Notes: generated from the sequence alone by a model not told the origin. 64,000 nt of DNA from Flavobacteriaceae bacterium UBA1903 (GCA_002337605.1 DDGL01000014.1:839523-903522); one strand, 5' to 3'; positions 35,095 to 43,711 are shown, numbered from the stretch's first letter. Program-made: numbers and translations.

Positions 35095-36022
35095 TTAAAT
35101 TTGAAATGAAATTTCGTGCAATGCCTTCATCACTTTTAATAGCCCCTTTTAGCTTTTCAACCGTTTCAAACGTTTCTTCCTCCCGTATAAATTTCAGAAA
35201 CTCCAGTTGTAGCGGTTGGTCGTATAAATTGGCTTGGGTGTCCAGGAAAAATGTTTCAATTGTTCTTGACGTTCCACCCACGGTTGGGTTGGTGCCAATG
35301 CTGGTGATCCCGTGTTTTAAGGTGTTGTTGATTTCAGCCTGAGTGATATAAACACCATTTTTTGGAATGAGTTTATAGGTTTCAGACGGTTGAAGGTTTG
35401 CGGTGGGATAGTTCCAGGTAGTACCAATTCCTTTGCCTTTTACAACAGTACCCGTAATCATATAAGGGTAGCCTAGGTAATTATTGGCTGTTTCTACATC
35501 GCCTTCCTGGAGTGCAGTTCTAATTTTTGTAGAACTTACAGCAACATCGTCCAATTCCTGGACGCTTATTTCTTCTACATCAAAGCCGTAGGTGGTGCCC
35601 ATTTCTTTTAGATCTACAATATTTGCTGTTCTATTTCGACCAAAACGGTGATCGTATCCTATAATAATCTTTTTTGCGTGTAATTTATTCACCAGCAAGT
35701 CGCGCACATATTCTACGGCGGTCATTCTAGAGAATTGTTTTGTAAAAGGATGAATAACCAGATGATCCAGGCCTGTTTTCTCCAGCAGTGCTTTTTTTTC
35801 TGAAAGCGTGTTGAGCAGTTTGATTTCTGCATCTTTTTGAAGCACCATTCGTGGATGCGGGAAAAAGGTTAATAGTACCGACTCTAACCCTTCTTTTTCT
35901 GCTGAAGTAACCAATTTTTTTAAAATGGCTTTGTGCCCAATATGCACACCATCGAACGTGCCAATAGTAATGACCGAAGGTTTAGTATTTTGATAGGCTG
36001 AAGCAGGATGGTGTTCTTGCAT
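35087..36022 (-). CDS. ribF: Bifunctional riboflavin kinase / FAD synthetase
   Basis: 311 residues. N-terminal nucleotidyltransferase (TIGTFDGVHIGHKAIL, with GFDGVHxGH) makes FAD from FMN; C-terminal kinase (KGKGIGTTWNYPTANL, with NGVYIT) makes FMN from riboflavin. Cytoplasmic, essential. It begins inside the pth stop codon (TAATG) and overlaps the HTTM gene by eight bases. Confidence 0.96.
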   Translation of the reverse strand: MQEHHPASAYQNTKPSVITIGTFDGVHIGHKAILKKLVTSAEKEGLESVLLTFFPHPRMVLQKDAEIKLLNTLSEKKALLEKTGLDHLVIHPFTKQFSRMTAVEYVRDLLVNKLHAKKIIIGYDHRFGRNRTANIVDLKEMGTTYGFDVEEISVQELDDVAVSSTKIRTALQEGDVETANNYLGYPYMITGTVVKGKGIGTTWNYPTANLQPSETYKLIPKNGVYITQAEINNTLKHGITSIGTNPTVGGTSRTIETFFLDTQANLYDQPLQLEFLKFIREEETFETVEKLKGAIKSDEGIARNFISNLNE

Positions 36023-36666
36023 TAGGTTCCGTTAAAAGTGTTCATGGTATTGTTAACGCCGGCAAGGCCAAAAGATTCTATGATCTCTGTCCCTTTTTTG
36101 AGCCTTTCAGGGAGTTTTTCATTTTCTTCTTCGGTCCATTCGCCCAACACATAATCTATTTGTCTTCCCTTACTGAAGGCATCGCTAATGCCAAATCTGA
36201 ACCGTGGGTATTTGTTGGTCTGCATTGTATTTTGAATGTCTTTTAATCCATTATGGCCACCGTCGCTTCCTTTGGTTTTAACACGAAGGGTGCCAAAGGG
36301 AAGGTTGAGGTCGTCTGTCACTACCAATACATTTTCCAACGGTATTTTTTCCTGATCCATCCAGTATTTTACTGCTTTGCCGCTCAAATTCATATAAGTG
36401 CTGGGTTTCAACAATAGAAAGGTACGTCCTTTCTTTTTATGAACGGTAATATCACCCAATTTAGCAGTTTCCCAGCTAAGGTTGTTTTCTTCAGCTAAAA
36501 AATCGAGGATCTTAAAGCCAATATTATGCCGGGTATTGTAATATTTTGGGCCAATGTTTCCAAGGCCAGCGATAAGGAATTTTTTCATAGGGTCTTCTCC
36601 TTCCAAAAGGGAAGTTTGTGCATTTGTGGGTTCGCTTTGGAATAATTTCCGAAGAAAAGAAATCAT
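36022..36666 (-). CDS. pth: Peptidyl-tRNA hydrolase
   Basis: About 214 residues from ATG 36666 (MISFLRKLFQ). The Pth core begins at MKKFLIAGLGNIGPKYYNTRHNIG (broken: AGLGN and TRHNIGF), with the catalytic histidine in TRHN, and includes LLLKPSTYMNLSG. Releases tRNA from peptidyl-tRNA after premature drop-off. The frame is open to an ATG at 36702, but that would lie inside the rplY terminator, so I prefer 36666. The short N-terminal extension before the core (about 26 residues) is common in flavobacteria. Confidence 0.95.
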   Translation of the reverse strand: MISFLRKLFQSEPTNAQTSLLEGEDPMKKFLIAGLGNIGPKYYNTRHNIGFKILDFLAEENNLSWETAKLGDITVHKKKGRTFLLLKPSTYMNLSGKAVKYWMDQEKIPLENVLVVTDDLNLPFGTLRVKTKGSDGGHNGLKDIQNTMQTNKYPRFRFGISDAFSKGRQIDYVLGEWTEEENEKLPERLKKGTEIIESFGLAGVNNTMNTFNGT

Positions 36667-36696
36667 ACGTTTTGTTAACTTCCGTAAAAATAAAAA

Positions 36697-36726
36697 AAGC
36701 ATCCCGAATAAACGGGATGCTTTTTA
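36697..36726 (-). terminator. Rho-independent terminator after rplY
   Basis: AAAGCATCCCG and CGGGATGCTTT pair around a short AATAAA loop. Read on the minus strand it ends in TTTTTTTATTTT. It separates rplY from pth and argues for the downstream pth start. Confidence 0.9.
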
Positions 36727-36747
36727 ACTATTCAATGGTAACAGGTT

Positions 36748-37404
36748 TTATTCTTTAACTGCTGCTTCATCGTTAACTTCAGTAGCTGGCACTTCATCTG
36801 CAGCAACTTCTCCATCTTCACCTTCTTCATCTTCATCATCAACTTCGTCCACGATTGCGGTACGAGAAGTTCTCACCTGGCAAATGGTTCTGCTTTCTTC
36901 GTGCATGATTTTATAATCGTCGCTCAATACAGATGCAACGGTTCTAATATCACCAATCTTCATTTCAGTAATATCTACCTCTATAAAATCTGGAAGGTTT
37001 TCAGGTATTGCTTTCACACGTAGTTTACGGTTAACAATACGCAATACACCACCGTTTCTAACTCCACGAGAGTTACCTACGATTCGTACTGGGATTTCCA
37101 TCATCACTTCTTTGTCGTCGAAGATCTGGAAGAAATCTATGTGTAAAATACGATCGGTTACTGGGTGAAACTGAATATCCTGAAGGACACATTGCACATT
37201 TTTACCGTCGCCTAGATCAACCACAACTGTATGCACGTCTGGCGTGTATATCAGTTTGCTGAAGGCCAATTCATCTGCTGAAAAGTGAATAGGCGCATCT
37301 CCTCCGTATACTACGCAAGGTACCTTTCCAGCATTACGTAGGGTTCTGGTCGCAACCTTACCCACGCTTTCTCTTTTAGATCCGTTAATTGTAATTGATT
37401 TCAT
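36748..37404 (-). CDS. rplY: Ribosomal protein bL25 / general stress protein Ctc
   Basis: 218 residues. L25 beta-barrel (VGKVATRTLRNAGKVPCVVYGG at the start) binding 5S rRNA, then the CTC-type C-terminal domain and an acidic tail (VDDEDEEGEDGEVAADE). Long L25/Ctc forms are normal in Bacteroidota. The gene has a good promoter (37450-37480) and its own terminator. Confidence 0.95.
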   Translation of the reverse strand: MKSITINGSKRESVGKVATRTLRNAGKVPCVVYGGDAPIHFSADELAFSKLIYTPDVHTVVVDLGDGKNVQCVLQDIQFHPVTDRILHIDFFQIFDDKEVMMEIPVRIVGNSRGVRNGGVLRIVNRKLRVKAIPENLPDFIEVDITEMKIGDIRTVASVLSDDYKIMHEESRTICQVRTSRTAIVDEVDDEDEEGEDGEVAADEVPATEVNDEAAVKE

Positions 37405-37449
37405 TTGTCTTTTTTAAATAATGAATTAATTTCCTCATTTTGAGGGGTG

Positions 37450-37480
37450 CAAATGTACTCTTTTCAGAAAATAGAACAAA
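37450..37480 (-). promoter_or_regulatory. Complete Bacteroidota promoter of rplY
   Basis: On the minus strand TTTG (37480-37477) is followed after exactly 19 bases by TACATTTG (37457-37450), matching the Bacteroidota TTTG-N19-TAnnTTTG consensus. It is the best promoter match in the window and lies 46 bases upstream of the rplY ATG. Confidence 0.75.
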
Positions 37481-37531
37481 GAAAAAAGATGAAAGATTAA
37501 AGATGTGTTTTTGAAGTTGGCCTTTGGTATA

Positions 37532-37551
37532 ATCCCGAAAGCTTTCGGGAT
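37532..37551. repeat. Perfect 20-bp palindrome downstream of prs
   Basis: ATCCCGAAAGCTTTCGGGAT reads identically on both strands. It lies ten bases past the prs stop at 37562. With no U-run on the minus strand it is not a standard terminator; it may be a transcript-stabilising hairpin or a protein-binding site. Confidence 0.5.
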
Positions 37552-37561
37552 CGTACCGAAG

Positions 37562-38503
37562 CTACATCAAAAACTTAGAGCTAATACTCTTGTTCTCGTT
37601 CACGCGAAGCATTACATCTGCAAATAAATCTGCACAGGACAATACTCGTAACTTGGGGTGTGTTTTGTCTTGGGGTATAGAATCTGTAACGATCAACTCC
37701 TCTAATTGTGAGTTTTCTAACTTTTCAAAGGCATTTCCTGACAGGATTGGGTGCGTACAAATAGCGCGAACACTCAAAGCACCACGTTCCATCATAAGGT
37801 CTGCTGCTTTGGTTAAGGTTCCTGCAGTATCTACCATATCGTCTACCAGTACTACATTTTTCCCCTGGACGTCTCCAATGAGTTCCATGTGGGAGATAAT
37901 ATTGGCTTTTTCACGTTGCTTATAGCAAATTACCACATCACTTTCCAGGGCTTTGGAATAAGCATAGGCTCTTTTGGAACCACCCATATCCGGTGAGGCT
38001 ATGGTTAAGTTGTCCAGGTTTAAACTTTTTAAATAAGGTAAAAAGATGGTAGAGGCAAAGAGGTGATCCACAGGTTTTTCAAAAAATCCCTGAATTTGAT
38101 CTGCGTGTAAGTCCATCGTTATAATTCGTGTGGCCCCAGCTGTTTCCAGCATTTTGGCAACCAGTTTTGCCGCGATGGGTACTCTGGGCTTATCTTTTCT
38201 GTCCTGTCTTGCCCAGCCAAAGTAAGGAAGTACTGCGGTAATATGTCGTGCAGAAGCACGTTTGGCAGCATCTAGCATTAACAACATTTCCATTAAATGG
38301 TCACTGTTAGGATGTGTAGATCCAATAATAAACACCCGGCTTCCACGAACCGACTCTTCAAAAGAAGGCTGAAACTCGCCATCGCTGTAGGTTGAGGTGA
38401 TCACATTGCCTAAGGGTTGGCCATAGGCTTTTGCAATTTGTTCAGCAAGAGATTGTGATTGTTTGCAGGCAAAAATTTTGGATAGTGGTGTTGTGGTGGA
38501 CAT
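37562..38503 (-). CDS. prs: Ribose-phosphate pyrophosphokinase
   Basis: About 313 residues from ATG 38503; the open frame extends eight codons further but the conserved N-terminus (FACKQSQSLAEQIAKAYG) fits this start. Makes PRPP from ribose 5-phosphate and ATP, feeding purine, pyrimidine, NAD, His and Trp synthesis. Signature VLVDDMVDTAGTLTKAA (PRPP-binding loop) and DLHADQIQGFF are present. A possible -7 element (TATTTTTG at 38532-38525) precedes it. It is the last chromosomal protein gene before the tRNA-associated island. Confidence 0.95.
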   Translation of the reverse strand: MSTTTPLSKIFACKQSQSLAEQIAKAYGQPLGNVITSTYSDGEFQPSFEESVRGSRVFIIGSTHPNSDHLMEMLLMLDAAKRASARHITAVLPYFGWARQDRKDKPRVPIAAKLVAKMLETAGATRIITMDLHADQIQGFFEKPVDHLFASTIFLPYLKSLNLDNLTIASPDMGGSKRAYAYSKALESDVVICYKQREKANIISHMELIGDVQGKNVVLVDDMVDTAGTLTKAADLMMERGALSVRAICTHPILSGNAFEKLENSQLEELIVTDSIPQDKTHPKLRVLSCADLFADVMLRVNENKSISSKFLM

Positions 38504-38524
38504 GGCTGGATTTTTAATGAGCCA

Positions 38525-38532
38525 CAAAAATA
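38525..38532 (-). promoter_or_regulatory. Possible -7 promoter element for prs
   Basis: Minus-strand TATTTTTG fits TAnnTTTG, 21 bases upstream of the prs ATG. No matching -33 element, and the A/T-rich background weakens it. Confidence 0.3.
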
Positions 38533-38623
38533 AAGATTAGAACGATGCGTCCTAAAATAGTTGATAACAATTTGTCACCAAAAGGGAAGTTTTATCAATT
38601 TCAGATAAAATTAGAAGTCTTAG

Positions 38624-38658
38624 ATAAAAAAAGCGAGCTCTATTTTTAGAACTCGCTT
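38624..38658 (-). terminator. Rho-independent terminator of the tRNA-Leu transcript
   Basis: AAGCGAG (38631-38637) pairs with CTCGCTT (38652-38658), with a further TCT/AGA inner stem. On the minus strand the hairpin is followed by a U-tract (CTTTTTTTATC). It sits 30 bases past the 3' end of the tRNA and before prs, so it terminates the tRNA transcript. Confidence 0.8.
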
Positions 38659-38687
38659 GTCATTAAACTCATTACTGAGTTGTTACG

Positions 38688-38768
38688 TACTCAAGGCGGG
38701 AATCGAACCCGCACTCCAAAGGAACTGGATTTTGAATCCAGCGTATTTACTACTAAATTTCCATAAGT
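38688..38768 (-). tRNA. tRNA-Leu(CAA), 3' two-thirds intact, 5' part abnormal (probable att remnant)
   Basis: On the minus strand the anticodon arm CTGGA-TTCAAAA-TCCAG (anticodon CAA, leucine), the long variable arm (TCC-TTT-GGA), T arm GCGGG-TTCGATT-CCCGC and 3' acceptor half CTTGAGT-A are perfect. The matching 5' acceptor should be ACTCAAG; instead the sequence is ACTTATG, with two mismatches and one G-U, and the D arm lacks the usual GG and stem. The 5' third is therefore probably not chromosomal tRNA but island sequence joined at the anticodon region. An intact tRNA-Leu would be expected at the other island end, outside the window. Confidence 0.65.
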
Positions 38769-38843
38769 TATATTATAATCAACTGATTAGCATATATTTA
38801 ATTTTATATAATATCAATTGATATCGTTTAAAATCATAATTTG

Positions 38844-38861
38844 TTGTACCTATGTTGTACC
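38844..38861. repeat. Direct repeat TTGTACC upstream of the integrase gene
   Basis: TTGTACC occurs at 38844-38850 and 38855-38861, one helical turn apart, just upstream of the recombinase gene and beside the att region. A 14-bp palindrome (ATATCAATTGATAT, 38811-38824) lies next to it. Such repeats often bind the integrase arm domain or an excision factor; here that is inference. The rest of 38769-38896 holds nothing else I recognise. Confidence 0.4.
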
Positions 38862-38896
38862 AAAAATGATTATCTTTATATCCTAATATTTAAGAT

Positions 38897-40111
38897 ATGT
38901 CATCAAATGCAAAAATAGTACTTCGGAAAAAGCCTAATAAAGAAGGACATTGTCCTCTTTGTATTCGTATCACAAAAAACCGTCGCTCAAATTATCATTA
39001 TATAGGTCATAATATTGACCCAAATGATTGGGATGTGAAAAATATTAGAGTTAGAAAATCACATCCTTACTCAGATAGGTTAAACGGTTTGCTTAGTACC
39101 AAACTGTCTGAGGCAAATAAAATGCTGATTGATTTGCAGTCGAGCAAAAAGGATATATCGGCCAATCAAATAAAAGAGAAACTTTATGCTTCTTCGGAAT
39201 CAGTTACTTTTTTTGAAGTGGCACAAGACTTTCTTGATGATTTAGAAGCAAACGAAAAGCTGTCTAGGCTTTCAACAGATAAAGCAAGAATTAATCACGT
39301 TTTAAAATTTACCACGTCAAAGCAGCTAACCTTTCAAGAAATTGATGAAAATTTTCTAAAGAAATTTAAAACCTACCTCCGTACAAAACACAACCTATCA
39401 GAAAGGTCGATAGTAAATAATCTTATTGTGATTAGAACTATCTATAATAGGGCCATAAAATTGGGTATCGTAGATAGAAAACTTTACCCATTCGGTTCGG
39501 ATAAAATACGAATTAAGTTCCCTGAAACTGAAAAAATAGGTCTTACTCGAAATGAAGTCATAGAGCTAGAGTCAGTTGATAACCTTACCAAGAATGAAAC
39601 TCACGCTAGAAATCTCTGGCTTTTCAGTTTTTACTTTGCTGGCATCCGTGTAGCTGATATATTAAAAATTCGTTGGAACGACATTTTTGATAATAGACTT
39701 CACTATCGAATGAACAAGAATTCAAAACTGTTATCCCTAAAAATTCCAGATAAAGTTTTTCCAATTTTGAAAGATTACATAAATGACAAGGAGAGCGAAG
39801 AGGACTTTATATTTCCTGAAATGAAAAAAGCCGATTTAAAAAATGCTAAAGATGTTTATGCTAAAACAAAAACCGCTAATAAGAAATTCAATAAATATTT
39901 GGTAACGGTAGCTGATAAAGCCAAAATATCAAAAAAAGTAACTATGCATATTGCTAGACATACATTTGGGAATATATCGGAAGATAAAATCCCAATTAAT
40001 ATGCTCCAAAAATTATACAGACATTCATCGATTACCACTACAATAAATTATCAATCTAACTTTATGCATAGAGATGCGGATGACGCATTAGATAGCGTGG
40101 TAAATTTTTGA
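38897..40111 (+). CDS. Site-specific tyrosine recombinase (integrase)
   Basis: 404 residues. N-terminal arm-binding domain (about 1-95), SAM-like core-binding domain (about 103-190), catalytic domain (215-390) with R251 (FAGIRVADI), H351 and R354 (HIARHTFG), H376 (LYRHSS) and nucleophile Y385 (TTINYQ). All catalytic residues are present, so it is likely active. It is the type found on Bacteroidota integrative elements and prophages. It points into the island, 130 bp from the tRNA fragment. The 120-bp gap to the convergent MtfA-like gene (40112-40231) shows no clear hairpin. Confidence 0.93.
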   Translation: MSSNAKIVLRKKPNKEGHCPLCIRITKNRRSNYHYIGHNIDPNDWDVKNIRVRKSHPYSDRLNGLLSTKLSEANKMLIDLQSSKKDISANQIKEKLYASSESVTFFEVAQDFLDDLEANEKLSRLSTDKARINHVLKFTTSKQLTFQEIDENFLKKFKTYLRTKHNLSERSIVNNLIVIRTIYNRAIKLGIVDRKLYPFGSDKIRIKFPETEKIGLTRNEVIELESVDNLTKNETHARNLWLFSFYFAGIRVADILKIRWNDIFDNRLHYRMNKNSKLLSLKIPDKVFPILKDYINDKESEEDFIFPEMKKADLKNAKDVYAKTKTANKKFNKYLVTVADKAKISKKVTMHIARHTFGNISEDKIPINMLQKLYRHSSITTTINYQSNFMHRDADDALDSVVNF

Positions 40112-40231
40112 AGAAATAAAAAAACCAATGAGCGGATATTTTGAATATGCTAAACCTATCTGTAACAACAAAATATCTGTTCTTTATCTTTTCCAATTAA
40201 AAATTTAGTCTTTCCTAAATAGGAATTAAAT

Positions 40232-41011
40232 TTAAATTGGATCCGCTAATTTTTGATTGAAACATTTTACCAACATTTTATATAGGTCAGGATGTTTCTT
40301 TTTGAGTAAGTCTGGACGCTCGAAGAAATATTCTGAAGCTACTGCAAAAAATTCAGCTTGATTTGTACCTCCATATTTTCGGATATCAGAATGATTGTCG
40401 TTTATGGCTTCCATTTCCTTATGAATTAAATTCAACCAAGGTAATGCATATTGATGTTCTAATAATCGCTCTGGAACTCCATCTGTACTATCATCCAGCT
40501 TATCAATAAGATGCACAAATTCGTGTATGCCAGTATTACTTTTATCGGTTGTGTTTTTAAAGCCGTGGTACAATGCTTTTTTAGATAAAATCATTTGCTT
40601 CTCAAAACGTCCATTCCCAACTATTCCACCAATATTTCTTGAGTTATCCTTACTACTAAATTGCATATCCTCATTAAAATAATCTGGATATAAAAGGATA
40701 CCGCTTAAGTTGGTGTAATGCCATTCTTTAAAACCAAAAACAGGGATTACTGCGCTTGCCGCAATTAAAATCTTATCCAATTCTTCCAATTCAAACTGCA
40801 CAGCATCGATATAGACCTCACTTAAAAATTGCATCATTTTTTGCTGAAAAATAAGCTGCCTATCTTTTGAAAGGTTTCTGTAAAACAGCACATTATCCAT
40901 CAGTAATTTGTGCCAATCCTCTGGAAATGGCTTTACACTATGGCGTTTCGCTTTTCTATAAAAATGAACAGCAAAGAGAACAATCACAACTAAAATTAAA
41001 ATGTAAGCCAT
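40232..41011 (-). CDS. MtfA-like zinc metallopeptidase (M90) with N-terminal membrane anchor
   Basis: 259 residues. A transmembrane helix (residues 1-17) precedes a gluzincin domain with HEFVHLID (HExxH at 163-167) and downstream NQAEFFAVASEYFFE, whose Glu is the expected third zinc ligand. E. coli MtfA is cytosolic and titrates the Mlc repressor; the anchor here suggests another role. The gene is the last of the copA-copZ transcript (14 bp gap), which hints at metal-linked proteolysis, but no substrate is indicated. Confidence 0.8.
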   Translation of the reverse strand: MAYILILVVIVLFAVHFYRKAKRHSVKPFPEDWHKLLMDNVLFYRNLSKDRQLIFQQKMMQFLSEVYIDAVQFELEELDKILIAASAVIPVFGFKEWHYTNLSGILLYPDYFNEDMQFSSKDNSRNIGGIVGNGRFEKQMILSKKALYHGFKNTTDKSNTGIHEFVHLIDKLDDSTDGVPERLLEHQYALPWLNLIHKEMEAINDNHSDIRKYGGTNQAEFFAVASEYFFERPDLLKKKHPDLYKMLVKCFNQKLADPI

Positions 41012-41025
41012 ATTAAAAAAACGTA

Positions 41026-41238
41026 TTAATCTACAGGTTCCGCCTTAAATCCTACTTTTTGCAAAGTTGATTTTACGTCTTCTTCGGTTGCACCATCGCT
41101 TTCAATGGTTAGGATTTTATCAGGATTAGAGGTATCTACTTCCCAACTTTCTACACCTTCTTGTTTGTTTAAAAAAGGGGTTACTTTCGATACACACCCA
41201 CCACAATTGATATTTGTTTTAAATTTTAAAGTTTTCAT
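41026..41238 (-). CDS. CopZ-like heavy-metal-associated (HMA) chaperone
   Basis: 70 residues forming one ferredoxin-like HMA domain with metal-binding NCGGC (CxxC, residues 12-15). The usual MxCxxC is altered: the residue two before the first Cys is Ile, not Met. Such chaperones hand Cu(I) to P1B ATPases in the cytoplasm. It lies 20 bp downstream of copA on the same strand, supporting that partnership. Confidence 0.85.
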   Translation of the reverse strand: MKTLKFKTNINCGGCVSKVTPFLNKQEGVESWEVDTSNPDKILTIESDGATEEDVKSTLQKVGFKAEPVD

Positions 41239-41258
41239 AGTATTGAATTTATTTATTA

Positions 41259-43517
41259 TTAAAGTTTTACTCGTTTAAGTCTTAAGCTATTTGCAACAAC
41301 GGATACACTACTGAATGCCATTGCTGCACCTGCAATCATCGGGTCTAATAAAAATCCATTTACGGGATAAAGAACCCCTGCTGCGATTGGAATACCAATG
41401 ATGTTGTAAATGAATGCCCAAAATAAGTTCTGACGTATGCCCAAAACAGTTCTTTTTGATAATTCCAATGCTTTTGGGATGGATTGTAAATCCGATGTTA
41501 TCAAGGTCATTTTCGCTACATCCATTGCTATATCCGAACCTTTACCCATTGCAATACTCACATTGGCTTGCGCCAAAGCGTGCGAATCGTTGATACCATC
41601 GCCTACCATTGCGACTATCTTTCCATCTGTCTGTAATTTTTCAACAAAAGCGGCTTTGTCCGAAGGCATTACTTCGCCCTGGTAATTTGAAATCCCCACC
41701 TGATTTGCCACGGCGGAAGCCGTTTTATTGTTATCTCCCGTGAGCATATAGACCTCGATGCCCCTTTCTTGAAGCGTAGCGATGGCTTTTTTTGAAGTTT
41801 CTTTAATCCTGTCCGCAATTGCCAGTATCGCAAGCACTTGATTTTCGTTACCCAAGAATATGACTGTTTTTGCCTTCTCTTCCAGACTTTCTGCTGTTTG
41901 TATCAAAGAAGCGTCGATTTGAATATTCTTTTCGACCATAAGTTTATGGTTGCCCACATAATATTTTGAACCATTCTCTGATTTGGCCTTTACACCTTTT
42001 CCCGTGATACTTTCGAAGGAAGTAATTTCTGCTTGTACAATATTTTCCTCTTTTAAATGATTGACTACCGCTTCTGCCAAAGGATGTTCTGATTGTGATT
42101 CGATAGCCAAAAGAATTTCCTTGTATTCATTTTTATTTTCAAGCTTATGCTTCCAAAAAATGTCGGTTACCAATGGTTTTCCTTCCGTAATCGTACCCGT
42201 TTTATCAAGGATTACTGCATTCACTTTATGTCCAAGCTCTAGACTTTCGGCATCTTTTATCAAAATATTATTTTCCGCTCCCTTGCCGATACCCACCATT
42301 ATGGCAGTCGGCGTTGCCAAGCCCAGGGCACAGGGACAAGCGATAACCAATACGGCTACCGAGGTCAATAAGGCTTGTGAGAAGGCATTATCGCCTCCTA
42401 CTGACATCCAGACAATGAAGGTTACAATGGAAATACCCAATACCACAGGAACGAAAATACCGGCAATCTTATCGACCAGTTTTTGAACGGGGGCCTTACT
42501 CCCCTGCGCTTGCTGCACCATTTTAATGATTTGGGAAAGCAGGGTTTCCCCACCTACTTTTTCAGCGGTAAATTGAAAGCTCCCTTTTTGATTAACCGTA
42601 CCAGCAAACACCTTTTCCCCTTGGGATTTCTGAACTGGCACGGGTTCTCCCGTAATCATACTTTCATCTACATAAGAGCTTCCCTTGGAAACTTCGCCAT
42701 CTACGGGAATCTTTTCTCCGGGACGTACCAAAATGGTCTGACCCACCTGTACGGATGAAATAGGGATTTCTTTTTCTTCCCCATTCTCAATAATTTTAAG
42801 GGTTTTAGGCTGAAGGCCCATCAGTTTTTTTATGGCCGAAGATGTATTTGATTTAGCCTTTTCTTCCAATAGTTTCCCCAAGGAAATAAAGGTAATAATG
42901 ACGGTAGCCGCTTCGTAATATACGTGAGGCTCGATGCCACGACTCAACCAAAATTCAGGAAAGAAAGTGTTAAATACACTAAAGATGAAGGCGATTCCGG
43001 TACTCAAAGCGACCAAGGTATCCATATTAGCTTTACCGTGTTTGGCCTGCTTGAACGCATTGATGAAAAAGCTACGCCCGAACCAAAAAAGAATGGGAAA
43101 GGCCAATACCAAAGAAATCCACTTCCCTGGTTCCCATTGCATATAGAACATTCCCAACACAAAAATGGGGAGCGTAAGTATAGCCGACCAGATAGTACGG
43201 TTTTTTATGTCCTTATAATGCTTTTGTTGAAGTTCTTGTTGTACTTCTGAAGGATTCTCCGCATCAATGATAATGTCATAACCCACTTCGCGAAGTGCAT
43301 TTTGAAGTTGATTAGGACTCAACTCTTTGTCGTAATCTACAAGAACAGAACTGCTCGCAAAGTTTACGCTTGCATCAAATACGCCATCTGTGTGTTTTAA
43401 TACAGATTCAACACTTGATGCACACGATGCGCAGGTCATTCCTGTAACAGGGAATGATTCTTTTATACCCTGTTTGTGGTTCTTTTCTTTAGTTTCAAAT
43501 ATGTTAATTGTCTCCAT
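41259..43517 (-). CDS. copA: Copper-translocating P1B-type ATPase
   Basis: 752 residues. One N-terminal HMA domain (MTCASC, C29 and C32), eight transmembrane helices, the ion-site CPC at 394-396, phosphorylation DKTGT at 438-442, TGEP at 289-292 and GDGIND near residue 625. The CPC plus the C-terminal NxxxxxxxPxxxG-like helix (YNIIGIPIAAG) and MxxSS (MAFSSVSV) are those of Cu+ exporters (P1B-1). Exports Cu(I) from cytoplasm to periplasm. It has its own upstream region with a 27-bp element shared with the Cys-rich gene. Confidence 0.93.
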   Translation of the reverse strand: METINIFETKEKNHKQGIKESFPVTGMTCASCASSVESVLKHTDGVFDASVNFASSSVLVDYDKELSPNQLQNALREVGYDIIIDAENPSEVQQELQQKHYKDIKNRTIWSAILTLPIFVLGMFYMQWEPGKWISLVLAFPILFWFGRSFFINAFKQAKHGKANMDTLVALSTGIAFIFSVFNTFFPEFWLSRGIEPHVYYEAATVIITFISLGKLLEEKAKSNTSSAIKKLMGLQPKTLKIIENGEEKEIPISSVQVGQTILVRPGEKIPVDGEVSKGSSYVDESMITGEPVPVQKSQGEKVFAGTVNQKGSFQFTAEKVGGETLLSQIIKMVQQAQGSKAPVQKLVDKIAGIFVPVVLGISIVTFIVWMSVGGDNAFSQALLTSVAVLVIACPCALGLATPTAIMVGIGKGAENNILIKDAESLELGHKVNAVILDKTGTITEGKPLVTDIFWKHKLENKNEYKEILLAIESQSEHPLAEAVVNHLKEENIVQAEITSFESITGKGVKAKSENGSKYYVGNHKLMVEKNIQIDASLIQTAESLEEKAKTVIFLGNENQVLAILAIADRIKETSKKAIATLQERGIEVYMLTGDNNKTASAVANQVGISNYQGEVMPSDKAAFVEKLQTDGKIVAMVGDGINDSHALAQANVSIAMGKGSDIAMDVAKMTLITSDLQSIPKALELSKRTVLGIRQNLFWAFIYNIIGIPIAAGVLYPVNGFLLDPMIAGAAMAFSSVSVVANSLRLKRVKL

Positions 43518-43575
43518 AATCGCATTCTTATTGATACACTACAAAATTCAGGATTTAAAGTCTTTAGTATGTTGC

Positions 43576-43602
43576 GTTATAAGCTGAATGATTTGTAGAA
43601 TT
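43576..43602 (-). promoter_or_regulatory. Conserved 27-bp element upstream of copA (candidate AraC-family operator)
   Basis: On the minus strand this contains TACAAATCATTC; 22 of 27 positions match the element at 44180-44206 upstream of the Cys-rich gene. It lies about 58 bases before the copA start, a usual position for an activator site. The adjacent HMA-AraC regulator is the likely binder. No third copy was found in the intergenic regions I compared. Confidence 0.5.
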
Positions 43603-43680
43603 ATCTTGGTAACGGTTGTTAAATTGAAACTAATCGAATTTCTACTCCAAACAAGGTAAGTTATACCCAATTTTCAATAA

Positions 43681-43711
43681 AATAAAAAAAACCACAATTT
43701 TAGCTGTGGTC
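43681..43711 (-). terminator. Rho-independent terminator after the Cys-rich gene
   Basis: ACCACAGCT and the facing TTGTGGT arms form a stem (ACCACA/TGTGGT) followed on the minus strand by a run of eight U. It lies 54 bp past the stop at 43765 and before the copA promoter, so the Cys-rich gene and copA are separate transcripts. A short palindrome AGGTG-GCAG-CACCT (43724-43737) lies beside it. Confidence 0.8.
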
